A DNA stretch of 50,769 nt from Herpetosiphonaceae bacterium (GTDB lineage: Bacteria > Chloroflexota > Chloroflexia > Chloroflexales > Kallotenuaceae): positions 1 to 50,769 of the forward strand of contig JACDGP010000027.1 in the NCBI GenBank assembly GCA_013821605.1, read 5' to 3'. The notes beneath the pieces are model-generated. The model had not been told where the DNA came from and searched no databases. It saw nothing but the letters and a program-made list of their open reading frames with translations. The position numbers and the translations under genes were made by a program. Below, piece after piece: positions 23,765 through 31,564 of this stretch; within the stretch, counting starts at the first letter, position 1; each line of letters opens with the position of its first letter.

Positions 23765-24106
23765 ATGAATGTTAGTTTAGATGGTTTCGCCATCCACGTT
23801 CAAGATGTTGAGCGCTCGCTGGAGTTTTACCAACGGATACCAGGAGCAGAGGTTGTGACCCACCGGCCGGGTCATATTGCGATCATCCGGCTGGGGAAGA
23901 ACACACTCAACCTGGTCAAGTTGAATTTACAGCCGCCGTTTCATCTTGAGTTTGAAGTAGAAGATGTCGACGCATTGTATGCTGCATTCCAAGCTGCAGG
24001 CTTCCCGACTGAAGGCCAACCCGAAAATAAGCCGTGGGGTGAGCGCACGGTGTATTCGAAGGATCCAGAGGGCAACCACCTTGAATTCTCAAAAAGAGAG
24101 GATTAA
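23765..24106 (+). CDS. VOC (glyoxalase/dioxygenase fold) protein
   Basis: The 113-aa single-domain protein shows two beta-alpha-beta-beta-beta modules. The first begins GFAIHVQDVERSLEFYQRI; the second has HLEFEVEDVDALYAAFQAAG and ends SKDPEGNHLEF. His11 and the two terminal Glu positions fit metal ligands of the vicinal oxygen chelate family, which includes glyoxalase I, fosfomycin resistance enzymes and dioxygenases. The substrate cannot be assigned. The ATG at 23765 is chosen because AAGGAG lies 7 nt upstream; the long upstream extension is not protein-like. Confidence 0.88.
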   Translation: MNVSLDGFAIHVQDVERSLEFYQRIPGAEVVTHRPGHIAIIRLGKNTLNLVKLNLQPPFHLEFEVEDVDALYAAFQAAGFPTEGQPENKPWGERTVYSKDPEGNHLEFSKRED

Positions 24107-24144
24107 ACGCCTATAATTGGTGGAGCAGTACAGAATGTCGAAGG

Positions 24145-24447
24145 ATGCGCATGGGGACAACACAGCGTGGTCTGCTCAAAGGACCGAAGTTTAATGGCAA
24201 GCATACCACGCTGATTGCCGCCGCCGAGCGCATTGTTGTCGCCCTGCGCGATGATCCACGCGTCACCAAGATCATTATTGGAATGATCACCTCGCGCCGT
24301 GGTCGCACCACGACTCTCAAAGCGGTACCCATTAACGCCGGATTGCGCATTACGATCACCTCGCCACAGAACGTGCAAGAGCTGTATGTGTATACCGGCG
24401 ATGTTCAAGGGGTCCAGACAACGCTAGAGGAACTACGGGTGAGCTAA
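24145..24447 (+). CDS. Small conserved protein, DUF2103-like
   Basis: The 100-aa basic protein contains GPKFNGKHTTLIAAAERIVV, DDPRVTKIIIGMI, a basic turn RRGRTTTLKAVPINAGLRIT and QELYVYTGDVQGVQTTLEEL. This matches my recollection of DUF2103, a predicted small metal-binding or nucleic-acid-associated family. It starts at ATG 24145 (an in-frame ATG follows at 24151). It lies 38 bp after the VOC gene on the same strand, so the two may be co-transcribed. Confidence 0.6.
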   Translation: MRMGTTQRGLLKGPKFNGKHTTLIAAAERIVVALRDDPRVTKIIIGMITSRRGRTTTLKAVPINAGLRITITSPQNVQELYVYTGDVQGVQTTLEELRVS

Positions 24448-24469
24448 CGGGATTGCCGGTCTATGCTGA

Positions 24470-25915
24470 TCAAGGTCCATTCACCTCAATGATCGTCGGC
24501 TCGAAGCTTATGGTCGTCGTTGTGCCGGTGATCGGTAGCGGTTGGCCGAACTTATCGTACAGCGCACGGGTACCGGGTGGCAACGTGAGCTGGGTTATCG
24601 AGGTATTATTCGTCCAATAGATCCGGTATATGGTCCCGCTCTTCTGGAACGCATAGCCTTCAGTGTTGCCGGTGTCCAAGGAGCTGACGTAGGTTGTGCC
24701 GGCCAACTCGCCACTCAAAAACTTTAACGCAGCGTAGGACGGGTGGGGCTGGGAGGCCCGATCAAGCAAACCTGCATCTTTCCAGTCTGGATCATTGAGC
24801 GCGTACCATACAGCACCTGCTAGGCCATGTGACCATGCGCGCGAGTATAAACGGACGACATAATTGGCCTGATCGGGGTAATACCGGCTGTCGCCACAAT
24901 CCGGGGCACCCGAGTAACAGATCATTCCGCCTTCGTCCATGATGATGGGCTTATTGGTACTCCCATATTGGTTCAGAAGGCTACGCATATAGCTTAGTCG
25001 TCCGAGCGTAGAACCACCACGGGCCTGCCACTTTAGTGAGGTGAGATCCCAATCAGCGCGGTTGGAGCTCCAGTAGGAGTAGGCATGGTAGGCCAGTAGA
25101 TCGAAAGCGTTGCCGGCACCGCTGCGTAGCATTCCTTCCAAAAATTTGCCTGCAACACAAGGCTCACCGGGCAGGGGGTTGGTGGGATCACAATCAAGGA
25201 TGAGACCACCGTTCAAAACCTGCGCCCAGGGATTAGCGGCCTTGATCGCAGGATAGACCACCTTGAGCATATCACCGAATTTGCCACCGCCATAATAGGC
25301 GTCGCTCGGGTCGCCCCAACAACCGTAGGGTTGATCACCGCTCACAGTTGGCGCGTCGGGCTCGTTCCACATTTCCCAATAGCGTACGTTAAAGGGTGGT
25401 GCACTATAGCGGACGACTACATCATGGACGAAGCTGGCAAAGGCGGAATAGGCAGCAGGGGTCATAGGACCACAGGCTGAGCCAGGGGTCTGCTGAGCCC
25501 AGGCAGGGACGCTCCTGATCGTCACGATAGGCTCGGTGCCAGATGCAGCGAGAGCGGTTAATTCAGTATCCGCAAGCTTGAGTGCTGCCCAATTGCGTGC
25601 ACCAGGCGAAGGTTCGACGGTCGACCACAAGATGTTGTTGTAACGTGTCCAAGCAACATTGGCTGCCGACACATATTTAACCGTGGGGGCAACCGAACCT
25701 CCCGTAATCTCGACGCCGAAAACCGAACTGGGTGGAGCGGGAGAACGTTCTAGCCACGGGAGATAGACGGTGCTGGAGCCATGTTGGGCCGAGAGCTTGC
25801 CAGCGCTAGGTGCGGCCAGCACAACGGGTTGCTGGCGTGGAAGAACGCAGCTGATTCCGAGAAGCGCGAGCACCAACACGATGAGCGCACGGGCATGATG
25901 AAACGAACGGAGCAC
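24470..25915 (-). CDS. Secreted clan GH-A glycoside hydrolase (GH39/GH5-like)
   Basis: The 481-aa protein has a signal peptide (ARALIVLVLALLGISCVLP, probable cut near VVLAAPSAG). A (beta/alpha)8 glycosidase follows: acid/base Glu185 in YWEMWNEPD, a KAANPWAQVLNGGL strand, AYHAYSYW near 275-282, and nucleophile Glu328 in KPIIMDEGGM. This is the clan GH-A two-glutamate retaining pattern; GH39 or GH5 relatives act on xylosides or glucans, but the substrate is uncertain. A short beta-sandwich-like tail closes the protein. The mature N-terminus contains TVYLPWLERS. GTG 25915 is the start because GGGAGG lies 7 nt upstream and the signal peptide follows directly; an upstream in-frame ATG has no such support. 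Confidence 0.82.
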   Translation of the reverse strand: MLRSFHHARALIVLVLALLGISCVLPRQQPVVLAAPSAGKLSAQHGSSTVYLPWLERSPAPPSSVFGVEITGGSVAPTVKYVSAANVAWTRYNNILWSTVEPSPGARNWAALKLADTELTALAASGTEPIVTIRSVPAWAQQTPGSACGPMTPAAYSAFASFVHDVVVRYSAPPFNVRYWEMWNEPDAPTVSGDQPYGCWGDPSDAYYGGGKFGDMLKVVYPAIKAANPWAQVLNGGLILDCDPTNPLPGEPCVAGKFLEGMLRSGAGNAFDLLAYHAYSYWSSNRADWDLTSLKWQARGGSTLGRLSYMRSLLNQYGSTNKPIIMDEGGMICYSGAPDCGDSRYYPDQANYVVRLYSRAWSHGLAGAVWYALNDPDWKDAGLLDRASQPHPSYAALKFLSGELAGTTYVSSLDTGNTEGYAFQKSGTIYRIYWTNNTSITQLTLPPGTRALYDKFGQPLPITGTTTTISFEPTIIEVNGP

Positions 25916-26008
25916 GGCAAAGCCTCCCTTGTGGGTGTAGATGTGATGCTGTGACGTAGGGCGGCGCCCGAGTGGCGATACAAATGTTGCAGGATGGACG
26001 ATCGGTGG

Positions 26009-26027
26009 TCCTATAGGTCCTATAGGA
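26009..26027. promoter_or_regulatory. Palindromic operator-like repeat upstream of the glycoside hydrolase
   Basis: TCCTATAGG occurs twice in direct succession and, with the following A, makes a 19-bp palindrome with a single central mismatch. It lies in the leader of the glycoside hydrolase gene downstream of its candidate promoter, a position suited to a repressor. Confidence 0.45.
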
Positions 26028-26056
26028 TGGTAGGCCAAAAGTACTATCCTAAGTTA

Positions 26057-26085
26057 AGAGTACGAGGATATGGGTGGTTTGTCAA
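26057..26085 (-). promoter_or_regulatory. Candidate promoter of the glycoside hydrolase gene
   Basis: On the minus strand a perfect TTGACA (26080-26085) precedes TACTCT (26057-26062) by 17 nt. The -10 is poor, so the promoter would be weak or need an activator. Confidence 0.35.
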
Positions 26086-26151
26086 TGGACGAAAGTGGCG
26101 TGGGAGCAATCCATTGGGAGAGGCGACAGGTGGTAGCTGCGTAGATCAGCG

Positions 26152-26157
26152 TATAAT
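26152..26157 (+). promoter_or_regulatory. Candidate -10 of the tldD operon
   Basis: Perfect TATAAT 32 bp upstream of the tldD ATG; the -35 position (GGTGGT) is weak. Confidence 0.4.
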
Positions 26158-26189
26158 CTCACCGATATACATATACAAAGGACCGGCGC

Positions 26190-27584
26190 ATGTCAGATCA
26201 ATACTTGCCGCAGCCGATGGTGAAATTGCGGCAGCAGCTCGGCGATATCGTTGCTGTGATTGAGGCAAAAGCCAGCTATGGTGCAGCTCTGCTGTCGGCG
26301 ACACAGGGGTTGGGCATCGTGGTCGAAGATCGCGAAGAGCGAGTCATGGAACAGGAGCCGACGGCAGGCACAGTTGTTACTGCCTTTGATGGTACGACGC
26401 TGCATGAGGCGGCAGTTGGTGGCTTCGACCTGGCGAACATTAGTGAGGGTGCACGTAAGCTCGTGAGCAAGCTCAAAGCGACCGGACAACATCGTATCGA
26501 TCCGGGTCCCGAGCGTCAGGGCAACTGGCAAACTGCCATGCGCCAGTCACCTGCAGATCTGACGACCGAAGAAAAACTGGACCGTTGCCATGAACTGCAT
26601 CATCGCATACGCCGCTTGGACGAGCGCATCGTTAACGTACGAATTGGATATAGTGAGCGGGGCGAATTGACGGTCTTTCGTAACCGAACGACAGACCTTG
26701 GGCAGCGCGTCCAACGGCTGCGGATAGGCGTAGCCGTCTTCGTCAGTGGACCCAACGGCGTGCGCTATGATTACCTCAGCAAAAATGCGACGGGCGGCTG
26801 GGAAGAGCTTATCTTTACCGACGATGAACTCCAGAGTGTTGTAGACAATGCGATCGCCTTGACGCATGCCGAGCGGATTGAGCCGGGCGAGTATACGATT
26901 ATTACCTCGCCAGGTGTAACCGGCACGATTTGCCATGAGTCATTTGGTCATGGGGTCGAAACCGATATGTTTCTTAAAGAGCGCGCCCGGGCGGCGCACT
27001 TCGTTGATCAGGTCGTAGGCTCGCCACTGGTCAATATTTATGACGATCCCACCGTACCAGCTGCCTATAGCTCCTATTTCTTCGACGATGAAGGTATGCT
27101 GGCAAAACCAACCCACATTGTCGAAAATGGCATCTTCCGGCGTGGTATCACCGACCTTTACTCCGCGACCGCGCTTGGAATTCCACGCTCAGCGAATGGT
27201 CGCAGGCAGGATTTCAGTCGTAAAGCCTATGCGCGGATGAGCAATACCTTCTTTGTATCCGGAACGACAGCCGTCGCCGACATGTTTGCGCAAGTTGAGC
27301 ACGGGGTATACCTAGAGAAATGGTCCTCCGGGATGGAAGACCCGCAGGGGTGGGGCATCCAGGTTACGTGTCACTTCGGCCATGAGATTCGCAACGGCAA
27401 AGTAACGGATCGTATGTTCGCCCCGATCGGCATTAGCGGTTATGTCCCCGATGTCCTACAAAGTATTCGGGCGGTCGGCGATGATCTCCAGTTCGACGGT
27501 GGGATATGTGGCAAAGGCCATAAAGAATGGGTCACCAACGCCTCGGGCGGACCCCACCTGCTTTTGAAAGCGAGGCTCGGCTAA
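26190..27584 (+). CDS. tldD: TldD family zinc metallopeptidase
   Basis: The 464-aa protein carries the TldD motif HESFGHGVETD with His249, Glu250 and His254 (HExxxH) and a late GGICGKGHKEW whose Cys is a likely zinc ligand. In the E. coli TldD/TldE heterodimer TldD holds the zinc site and the complex degrades unfolded peptides, matures microcin B17 and cleaves CcdA. The N-terminal domain is normal length. Its stop overlaps the start of the tldE-like gene (TAATG), so the two subunits are made together. A VOC gene, a small gene and a minus-strand hydrolase precede it; four more plus-strand enzyme genes follow. Confidence 0.92.
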   Translation: MSDQYLPQPMVKLRQQLGDIVAVIEAKASYGAALLSATQGLGIVVEDREERVMEQEPTAGTVVTAFDGTTLHEAAVGGFDLANISEGARKLVSKLKATGQHRIDPGPERQGNWQTAMRQSPADLTTEEKLDRCHELHHRIRRLDERIVNVRIGYSERGELTVFRNRTTDLGQRVQRLRIGVAVFVSGPNGVRYDYLSKNATGGWEELIFTDDELQSVVDNAIALTHAERIEPGEYTIITSPGVTGTICHESFGHGVETDMFLKERARAAHFVDQVVGSPLVNIYDDPTVPAAYSSYFFDDEGMLAKPTHIVENGIFRRGITDLYSATALGIPRSANGRRQDFSRKAYARMSNTFFVSGTTAVADMFAQVEHGVYLEKWSSGMEDPQGWGIQVTCHFGHEIRNGKVTDRMFAPIGISGYVPDVLQSIRAVGDDLQFDGGICGKGHKEWVTNASGGPHLLLKARLG

Positions 27585-28897
27585 TGCTGGAAGAGATCGT
27601 AGCAGCCTTGCGAGCGCGCAGTGATATTTTTGGCTGGAGTGTACGCGAAATCAGCCGGAGCGGAGTACAAGTGTATATGGTGCCGGAGGCGGTCGAAGCA
27701 CGCCGCGATGTAGCCGACCGGCGCTATGTCATCGACGTAGTCCGGCATACGCCCGGTGCCGATGGCAGCATGACGGCGGGCAGTGGTAATGTGACCTTGT
27801 TGCCCGGCGATTCGGTTGCACCGGCCCTGGAAAGTGCCGTCATCATGGCCGGGTTAGTCCATAACCAGATCTATAGCCTACCGCTGCCGCACGAGCTGCC
27901 CGAGGTTATGAGTGCTGATCCTGCCATTTTGAGCGATGCGGATGCGACACTCGATACCCTCCTTAGCCGGTTGGAGGCAGCTGTCGCCCTCCTGCCGGCC
28001 GTACGCTTGACCGCAGCCGAGTTCGCCAGCGAAGAACAGCAGGTCCATCTTTGTAGCAGTACCGGCATTGATGCGACGCGGACCGAAACCCTCGTCACTG
28101 CCGAGTGGGTGCTCTTGTGCCGGGAAGGTGATCGTGAAACCGAGGCTTTTGTGGAAATGACGCGCCGTCGGGCTGCTGACATTCCCATCGAAGCCGAGGT
28201 CGCCCGTCGTGCGCAATATGCCCTTGACGGTCTGCATACCACATCGCCACCGCAGTGGAGCGGCCCCGTGGTCCTGCGTGACGACACGCTGGCGACCTTT
28301 CTGCACGGCGGTGTCTTGCAAACATTAGGCAGTGGGCAGGCCAAATACTCTGAGGCTTCGCCTTGGGAGCTTGGGCAATCGGTCTTTGGGGAAGCGGTGC
28401 AGGGCGAGCCACTCTTTGTCTTTGCTACGCGGCAACTGCCGTACGGCAACCACGCCGAGCGCTTCGATGACGAAGGGTTGCCGGCCCAGCGTGTGCCGCT
28501 GATCGTAGACAACGTACTCCAAACGTTCATCACCGACCAGCGCTACGCCGATTATCTCCAGCTCGCTCCAACAGGCAACTTTGGCGACATCGAAGTACCG
28601 GCGGGCACCATGTCCGCTGGCGCATTGCTGGAGGAACCGTATGTCGAAGTCGCCACCTTCTCCTGGTTTAATCCCGACGAAATTAGCGGTGACTTCACCT
28701 CCGAGATTCGGCTCGGTTACCTACATGCCGATGGTAAGCGCCTGCCCTTCAAGGGTGGTGCACTCGTTGGCAACGTGTTGCAGGCCCTGACCAATGCACA
28801 CTGGAGTGCCGAGACTGGCTTCTATGGTGATTACCAGGGGCCAACGACGGTGCGTTTCGGCCAACTTACGGTGGCAGGAGAAGGAGAGCAAGCATGA
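27584..28897 (+). CDS. tldE: TldE/PmbA family peptidase subunit
   Basis: The 437-aa protein is the TldE/PmbA partner of TldD. It shows the family middle region (FASEEQQVHLCSSTGIDATR) and the C-terminal half with RVPLIVDNVLQTFITDQRYA, PAGTMSAGALLE and FKGGALVGNVLQALTNA. It lacks the HExxxH motif, as expected for the non-catalytic subunit. The ATG at 27584 overlaps the tldD stop, and its own stop overlaps the next gene start (ATGA), making a coupled trio. The partner role is known for the family; the target peptides here are not. Confidence 0.88.
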   Translation: MLEEIVAALRARSDIFGWSVREISRSGVQVYMVPEAVEARRDVADRRYVIDVVRHTPGADGSMTAGSGNVTLLPGDSVAPALESAVIMAGLVHNQIYSLPLPHELPEVMSADPAILSDADATLDTLLSRLEAAVALLPAVRLTAAEFASEEQQVHLCSSTGIDATRTETLVTAEWVLLCREGDRETEAFVEMTRRRAADIPIEAEVARRAQYALDGLHTTSPPQWSGPVVLRDDTLATFLHGGVLQTLGSGQAKYSEASPWELGQSVFGEAVQGEPLFVFATRQLPYGNHAERFDDEGLPAQRVPLIVDNVLQTFITDQRYADYLQLAPTGNFGDIEVPAGTMSAGALLEEPYVEVATFSWFNPDEISGDFTSEIRLGYLHADGKRLPFKGGALVGNVLQALTNAHWSAETGFYGDYQGPTTVRFGQLTVAGEGEQA

Positions 28898-29850
28898 TCG
28901 TCGTTACCAGCGTGAACGGACGGGTCGGGATTGAAGCGGCCGTTGAGATTTTGCGCGCGGGTGGTACTGCCCTGGATGCGGTCGAAGCTGCGACGCGTTT
29001 GGTCGAAGACAATCCCGATGACCATACCGTAGGTTACGGCGGCTATCCCAATCTGTTGGGCCAGGTCGAGTTGGATGCCTCGATCATGGATGGTCGCACG
29101 TTGCAGGCGGGGGCCGTTGGTGCACTGCAAGGCTTTCGCAACCCGATCTCGGTGGCGCGACGCGTGATGACCGATTTACCGCATGTGCTGTTGGTCGGCG
29201 AAGGGGCGGCGCGCTTCGCGCGTGAGATCGGATTGCAGGAAGAAAACTTGCTTACGCCGACAGCCGAGGAGGTGTACCGGCAGGGGCTGAGCAACCAACT
29301 GCCCACCGACAAGCAAGATTGGCTGCAAGATGGCATTCAGAGCAACCTTGCCCGGCTCACCAACCTCGCAGCCGATCCCGAGCACGCAGCAGGAACCGTT
29401 AATTTCATCGCACAGGATCGTGACGGTAACATCGCCTGTGCAGTCAGCACCAGCGGCTGGGCCTGGAAGTATCCAGGCCGTTTGGGCGATTCGCCGATCA
29501 TTGGGGCTGGCAACTACGCCGATAACCGCTATGGAGCCTGCGGCTGCACCGGCTGGGGGGAGTTGGCGATCCGCTGCGGGACGGCCCGCTCGGTCGTACT
29601 CTACCAGCGACTCGGCTGGGGTCTCGAAACGGCCTGTTACCAAGCAATGCATGATCTGGTCGTCGCCGCGCCTGATCCCGCGAACGCCATGATGAGCTTG
29701 ATTGCCATCAACCGCGAAGGGCGACCGGTGGGCATGACTACCGTTCCCGACAAAACCTATGTGTGGATGACGCCTGACCTGCAAGAGCCGGTCGAGGAAC
29801 CACGTTTGCATGTCGAACTGCAAAAGGTCGCTGAGCGCGGCAAGGAATAG
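28894..29850 (+). CDS. Ntn-hydrolase: isoaspartyl peptidase / asparaginase / glycosylasparaginase family
   Basis: The 318-aa Ntn-hydrolase has ILRAGGTALDAVEAATRLVE near 19-38 and the autocleavage site GTVNFIAQD with Thr168 as predicted new N-terminal nucleophile. ACAVSTSGWAWKYPGRLGDS follows at 181-200, then PIIGAGNYADNRYGACGCTG. The last block resembles glycosylasparaginase (TSTxG, PGRxGDSPIxGAGxYAD). The chain would self-cleave into alpha and beta subunits. The reaction is hydrolysis of beta-aspartyl peptides, asparagine or GlcNAc-Asn; which one is not clear. It is coupled to tldE and lies in a run of peptide-processing genes. Confidence 0.88.
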   Translation: MIVVTSVNGRVGIEAAVEILRAGGTALDAVEAATRLVEDNPDDHTVGYGGYPNLLGQVELDASIMDGRTLQAGAVGALQGFRNPISVARRVMTDLPHVLLVGEGAARFAREIGLQEENLLTPTAEEVYRQGLSNQLPTDKQDWLQDGIQSNLARLTNLAADPEHAAGTVNFIAQDRDGNIACAVSTSGWAWKYPGRLGDSPIIGAGNYADNRYGACGCTGWGELAIRCGTARSVVLYQRLGWGLETACYQAMHDLVVAAPDPANAMMSLIAINREGRPVGMTTVPDKTYVWMTPDLQEPVEEPRLHVELQKVAERGKE

Positions 29851-29860
29851 GTGAGTTTGT

Positions 29861-30370
29861 ATGGCAGTACGACCGACGCTTGAACTAGGTAATCCGGCAC
29901 TGCACCAACCGGCCCAACCAGTTGCCGATGCCGTTGATCCCGCCGTGCAAGCGCTGATCGCTGATTTGCACGACACGCTGCAAGCTTGGCGGGCCGCACA
30001 CGGCTGGGCTGGGGCCTTGAGTGCTCCGGCAATTGGTGTTAACCAGCGCGTCGTGATCATCGAGCGCGCAGCGTACCAGTACATTTTAATCAACCCAGCC
30101 TTCGAGCAATGGAGCCAGGCACACACCGAAGCCTTCGAGTCGTGTATTACCTTTCCCAGCATCTGGGGCCATGTTAGCCGCCCGGCGGAGGTCATTGTGA
30201 CGGCGCTTGATGCAGCAGGCGCACCCCTTCGCATCCACGCCACAGGCGACCTTGCCCGCATCCTGCAACACGAAATCGATCATCTGGACGGCTTCGTTTG
30301 GCTCGACCGCGATCCCGACCTCACCTCGATCTGTACGACGGCAGAGTACCGGCGCCGGTACAAGATGTGA
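29861..30370 (+). CDS. Divergent peptide deformylase-like metallohydrolase
   Basis: The 169-aa protein has the peptide deformylase fold pattern with altered motifs. Motif 1 GALSAPAIG (51-59) has Ala57 where deformylases keep the catalytic Gln. Motif 2 ESCIT holds the metal ligand Cys95 but lacks the usual EGCLS. Motif 3 QHEIDHLDG keeps His137, Glu138 and His141. Metal and general base are therefore present, but the Gln that stabilises the formyl transition state is missing. It begins 10 bp after the Ntn-hydrolase gene and so is likely in the same operon. It may have taken on another peptide or amide substrate, or may be a weak deformylase. Confidence 0.75.
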   Translation: MAVRPTLELGNPALHQPAQPVADAVDPAVQALIADLHDTLQAWRAAHGWAGALSAPAIGVNQRVVIIERAAYQYILINPAFEQWSQAHTEAFESCITFPSIWGHVSRPAEVIVTALDAAGAPLRIHATGDLARILQHEIDHLDGFVWLDRDPDLTSICTTAEYRRRYKM

Positions 30371-30419
30371 AACGGTTTGGTGTACACTGCAGGCAGCCGC
30401 TATACACGAGGGATTAATC

Positions 30420-31463
30420 ATGCATACTCGCGACGAAATTCGCCTGACCGCGCTTGCCTCGTGTGCCGGTTGAGCAGCTAAAATGGGGCCGGGTGCCCTA
30501 TCTGCTGTCTTACAATCGTTGCGTTTGCCGACCCATCCCGATCTGCTGATTGGGCTGGACATTAGCGACGACGCCGCCGTTTACCGGCTGAACGATGACA
30601 TGGCGCTGGTCCAGACGGTGGACTTCTTCCCGCCGATCGTTGATGATCCGTACACCTATGGCGCGATCGCTGCCGCGAACTCGCTCAGTGACATCTACGC
30701 GATGGGCGCACGTCCGATCCTCGCACTTGCCATCGCCGCATTCCCCGAGGAGTTGCCGCAAGCCATCATTCAGGCCATTCTACAAGGTGGCGCGGATAAG
30801 GTGGCCGAAGCGGGAGCGGTCGTCGCCGGTGGACATACGGTCGTTGACAGGGAGCCAAAGTACGGGCTATGTGTCACAGGGCTAACCAGCCCACAACGGG
30901 TGACGGCCAAGGCCCATGCACAGGTGGGGGATGTGCTGCTTCTCACGAAGCCGCTGGGAACCGGCATTATTACGACTGCGATCAAGCGAGATCAGGGCGA
31001 TGCTGCTGACTTGGACACTGCCGTCACAAGTATGCTACGGCTCAACAAGCTGGCCGCCGAGCTGGCGCAGGAAGTTGAGGTCCATAGCGTCACCGATATT
31101 ACCGGCTTTGGCCTCCTTGGTCATGCTGCCGAGCTTGCGCGCAATAGTGCTGTCGGACTATGGGTAGATTCCTCCGCCATCCCACTGCTACCAGGAGCGT
31201 TACATTATGCCGAGGCAGGGCTGCTGCCGGGTGGTCTGCACCGTAATCGTGCCTACCTTGAACGCGATGGTTATGTACAGCTCGCCCCGACAGTCGATGC
31301 GAGCCGAGCGCACCTGCTGTACGATCCGCAAACCTCGGGGGGGTTGCTTCTCGTGCTACCGCCTGATGCCGCTACAGAGCTTGAAGCGCGCTATGTCAAA
31401 GCTAACCAAACGTGCTGGCGCATCGGGGAGGTAGTGGTGGGCAGTGGGATTGAAGTCGTATAA
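30420..31463 (+). CDS. selD: Selenide, water dikinase SelD (selenoprotein, in-frame TGA = Sec18)
   Basis: The full 347-aa protein starts at ATG 30420, with GAGGG 7 nt upstream. It reads IRLTALASCAG, then TGA (30471-30473), then AAKMGPGALSAVL. In SelD this position is Cys or selenocysteine, followed three residues later by an essential Lys; here they are Sec18 and Lys21. The remainder is a normal SelD, with GLDISDDAAVYRL, a VVAGGHTVVDREPKYGLCV metal/phosphate loop, and VTDITGFGLLGH. SelD makes selenophosphate from selenide and ATP, for Sec-tRNA and 2-selenouridine. A SECIS-like hairpin lies right behind the TGA. A start at 30483 would drop the active site and is rejected. The gene follows the deformylase-like gene by 49 bp. 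Confidence 0.9.
30471..30506 (+). promoter_or_regulatory. Sec UGA codon with SECIS-like hairpin
   Basis: TGA at 30471-30473 is followed by an RNA hairpin: AGCAG (30473-30477) with CTGCT (30502-30506), an internal loop, then GGGC (30486-30489) with GCCC (30495-30498), and a CGGGU apical loop. The apical loop lies 17-21 nt behind the UGA, within the spacing of bacterial SECIS elements that recruit SelB. Confidence 0.7.
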
Positions 31464-31515
31464 TGGTGTAACGTTTAGCTCGTTCGCCTTGTCTAATTTA
31501 TTGAGTACTGATCTA

Positions 31516-31540
31516 TGTAACTAGACGACGAGTCGTTACA
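31516..31540. promoter_or_regulatory. Inverted repeat in the DUF2382 copy 2 promoter region
   Basis: TGTAAC (31516-31521) and GTTACA (31535-31540) flank 13 nt, with an inner ACGAC/GTCGT palindrome. Located 25 bp before the start codon; a candidate repressor or stress-regulator site. Confidence 0.3.
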
Positions 31541-31564
31541 TCAGTGACAGGAGGACGGAAGACG

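Noticed and set aside
28894-30562. Large minus-strand frames opposite the asparaginase and deformylase-like genes
   Set aside because: The plus-strand genes have catalytic motifs and coupled starts; the opposite frames are composition effects.
30483-31463. SelD starting at ATG 30483
   Set aside because: It lacks the catalytic Cys/Sec and Lys. The upstream frame through TGA has a ribosome binding site and the conserved N-terminus.
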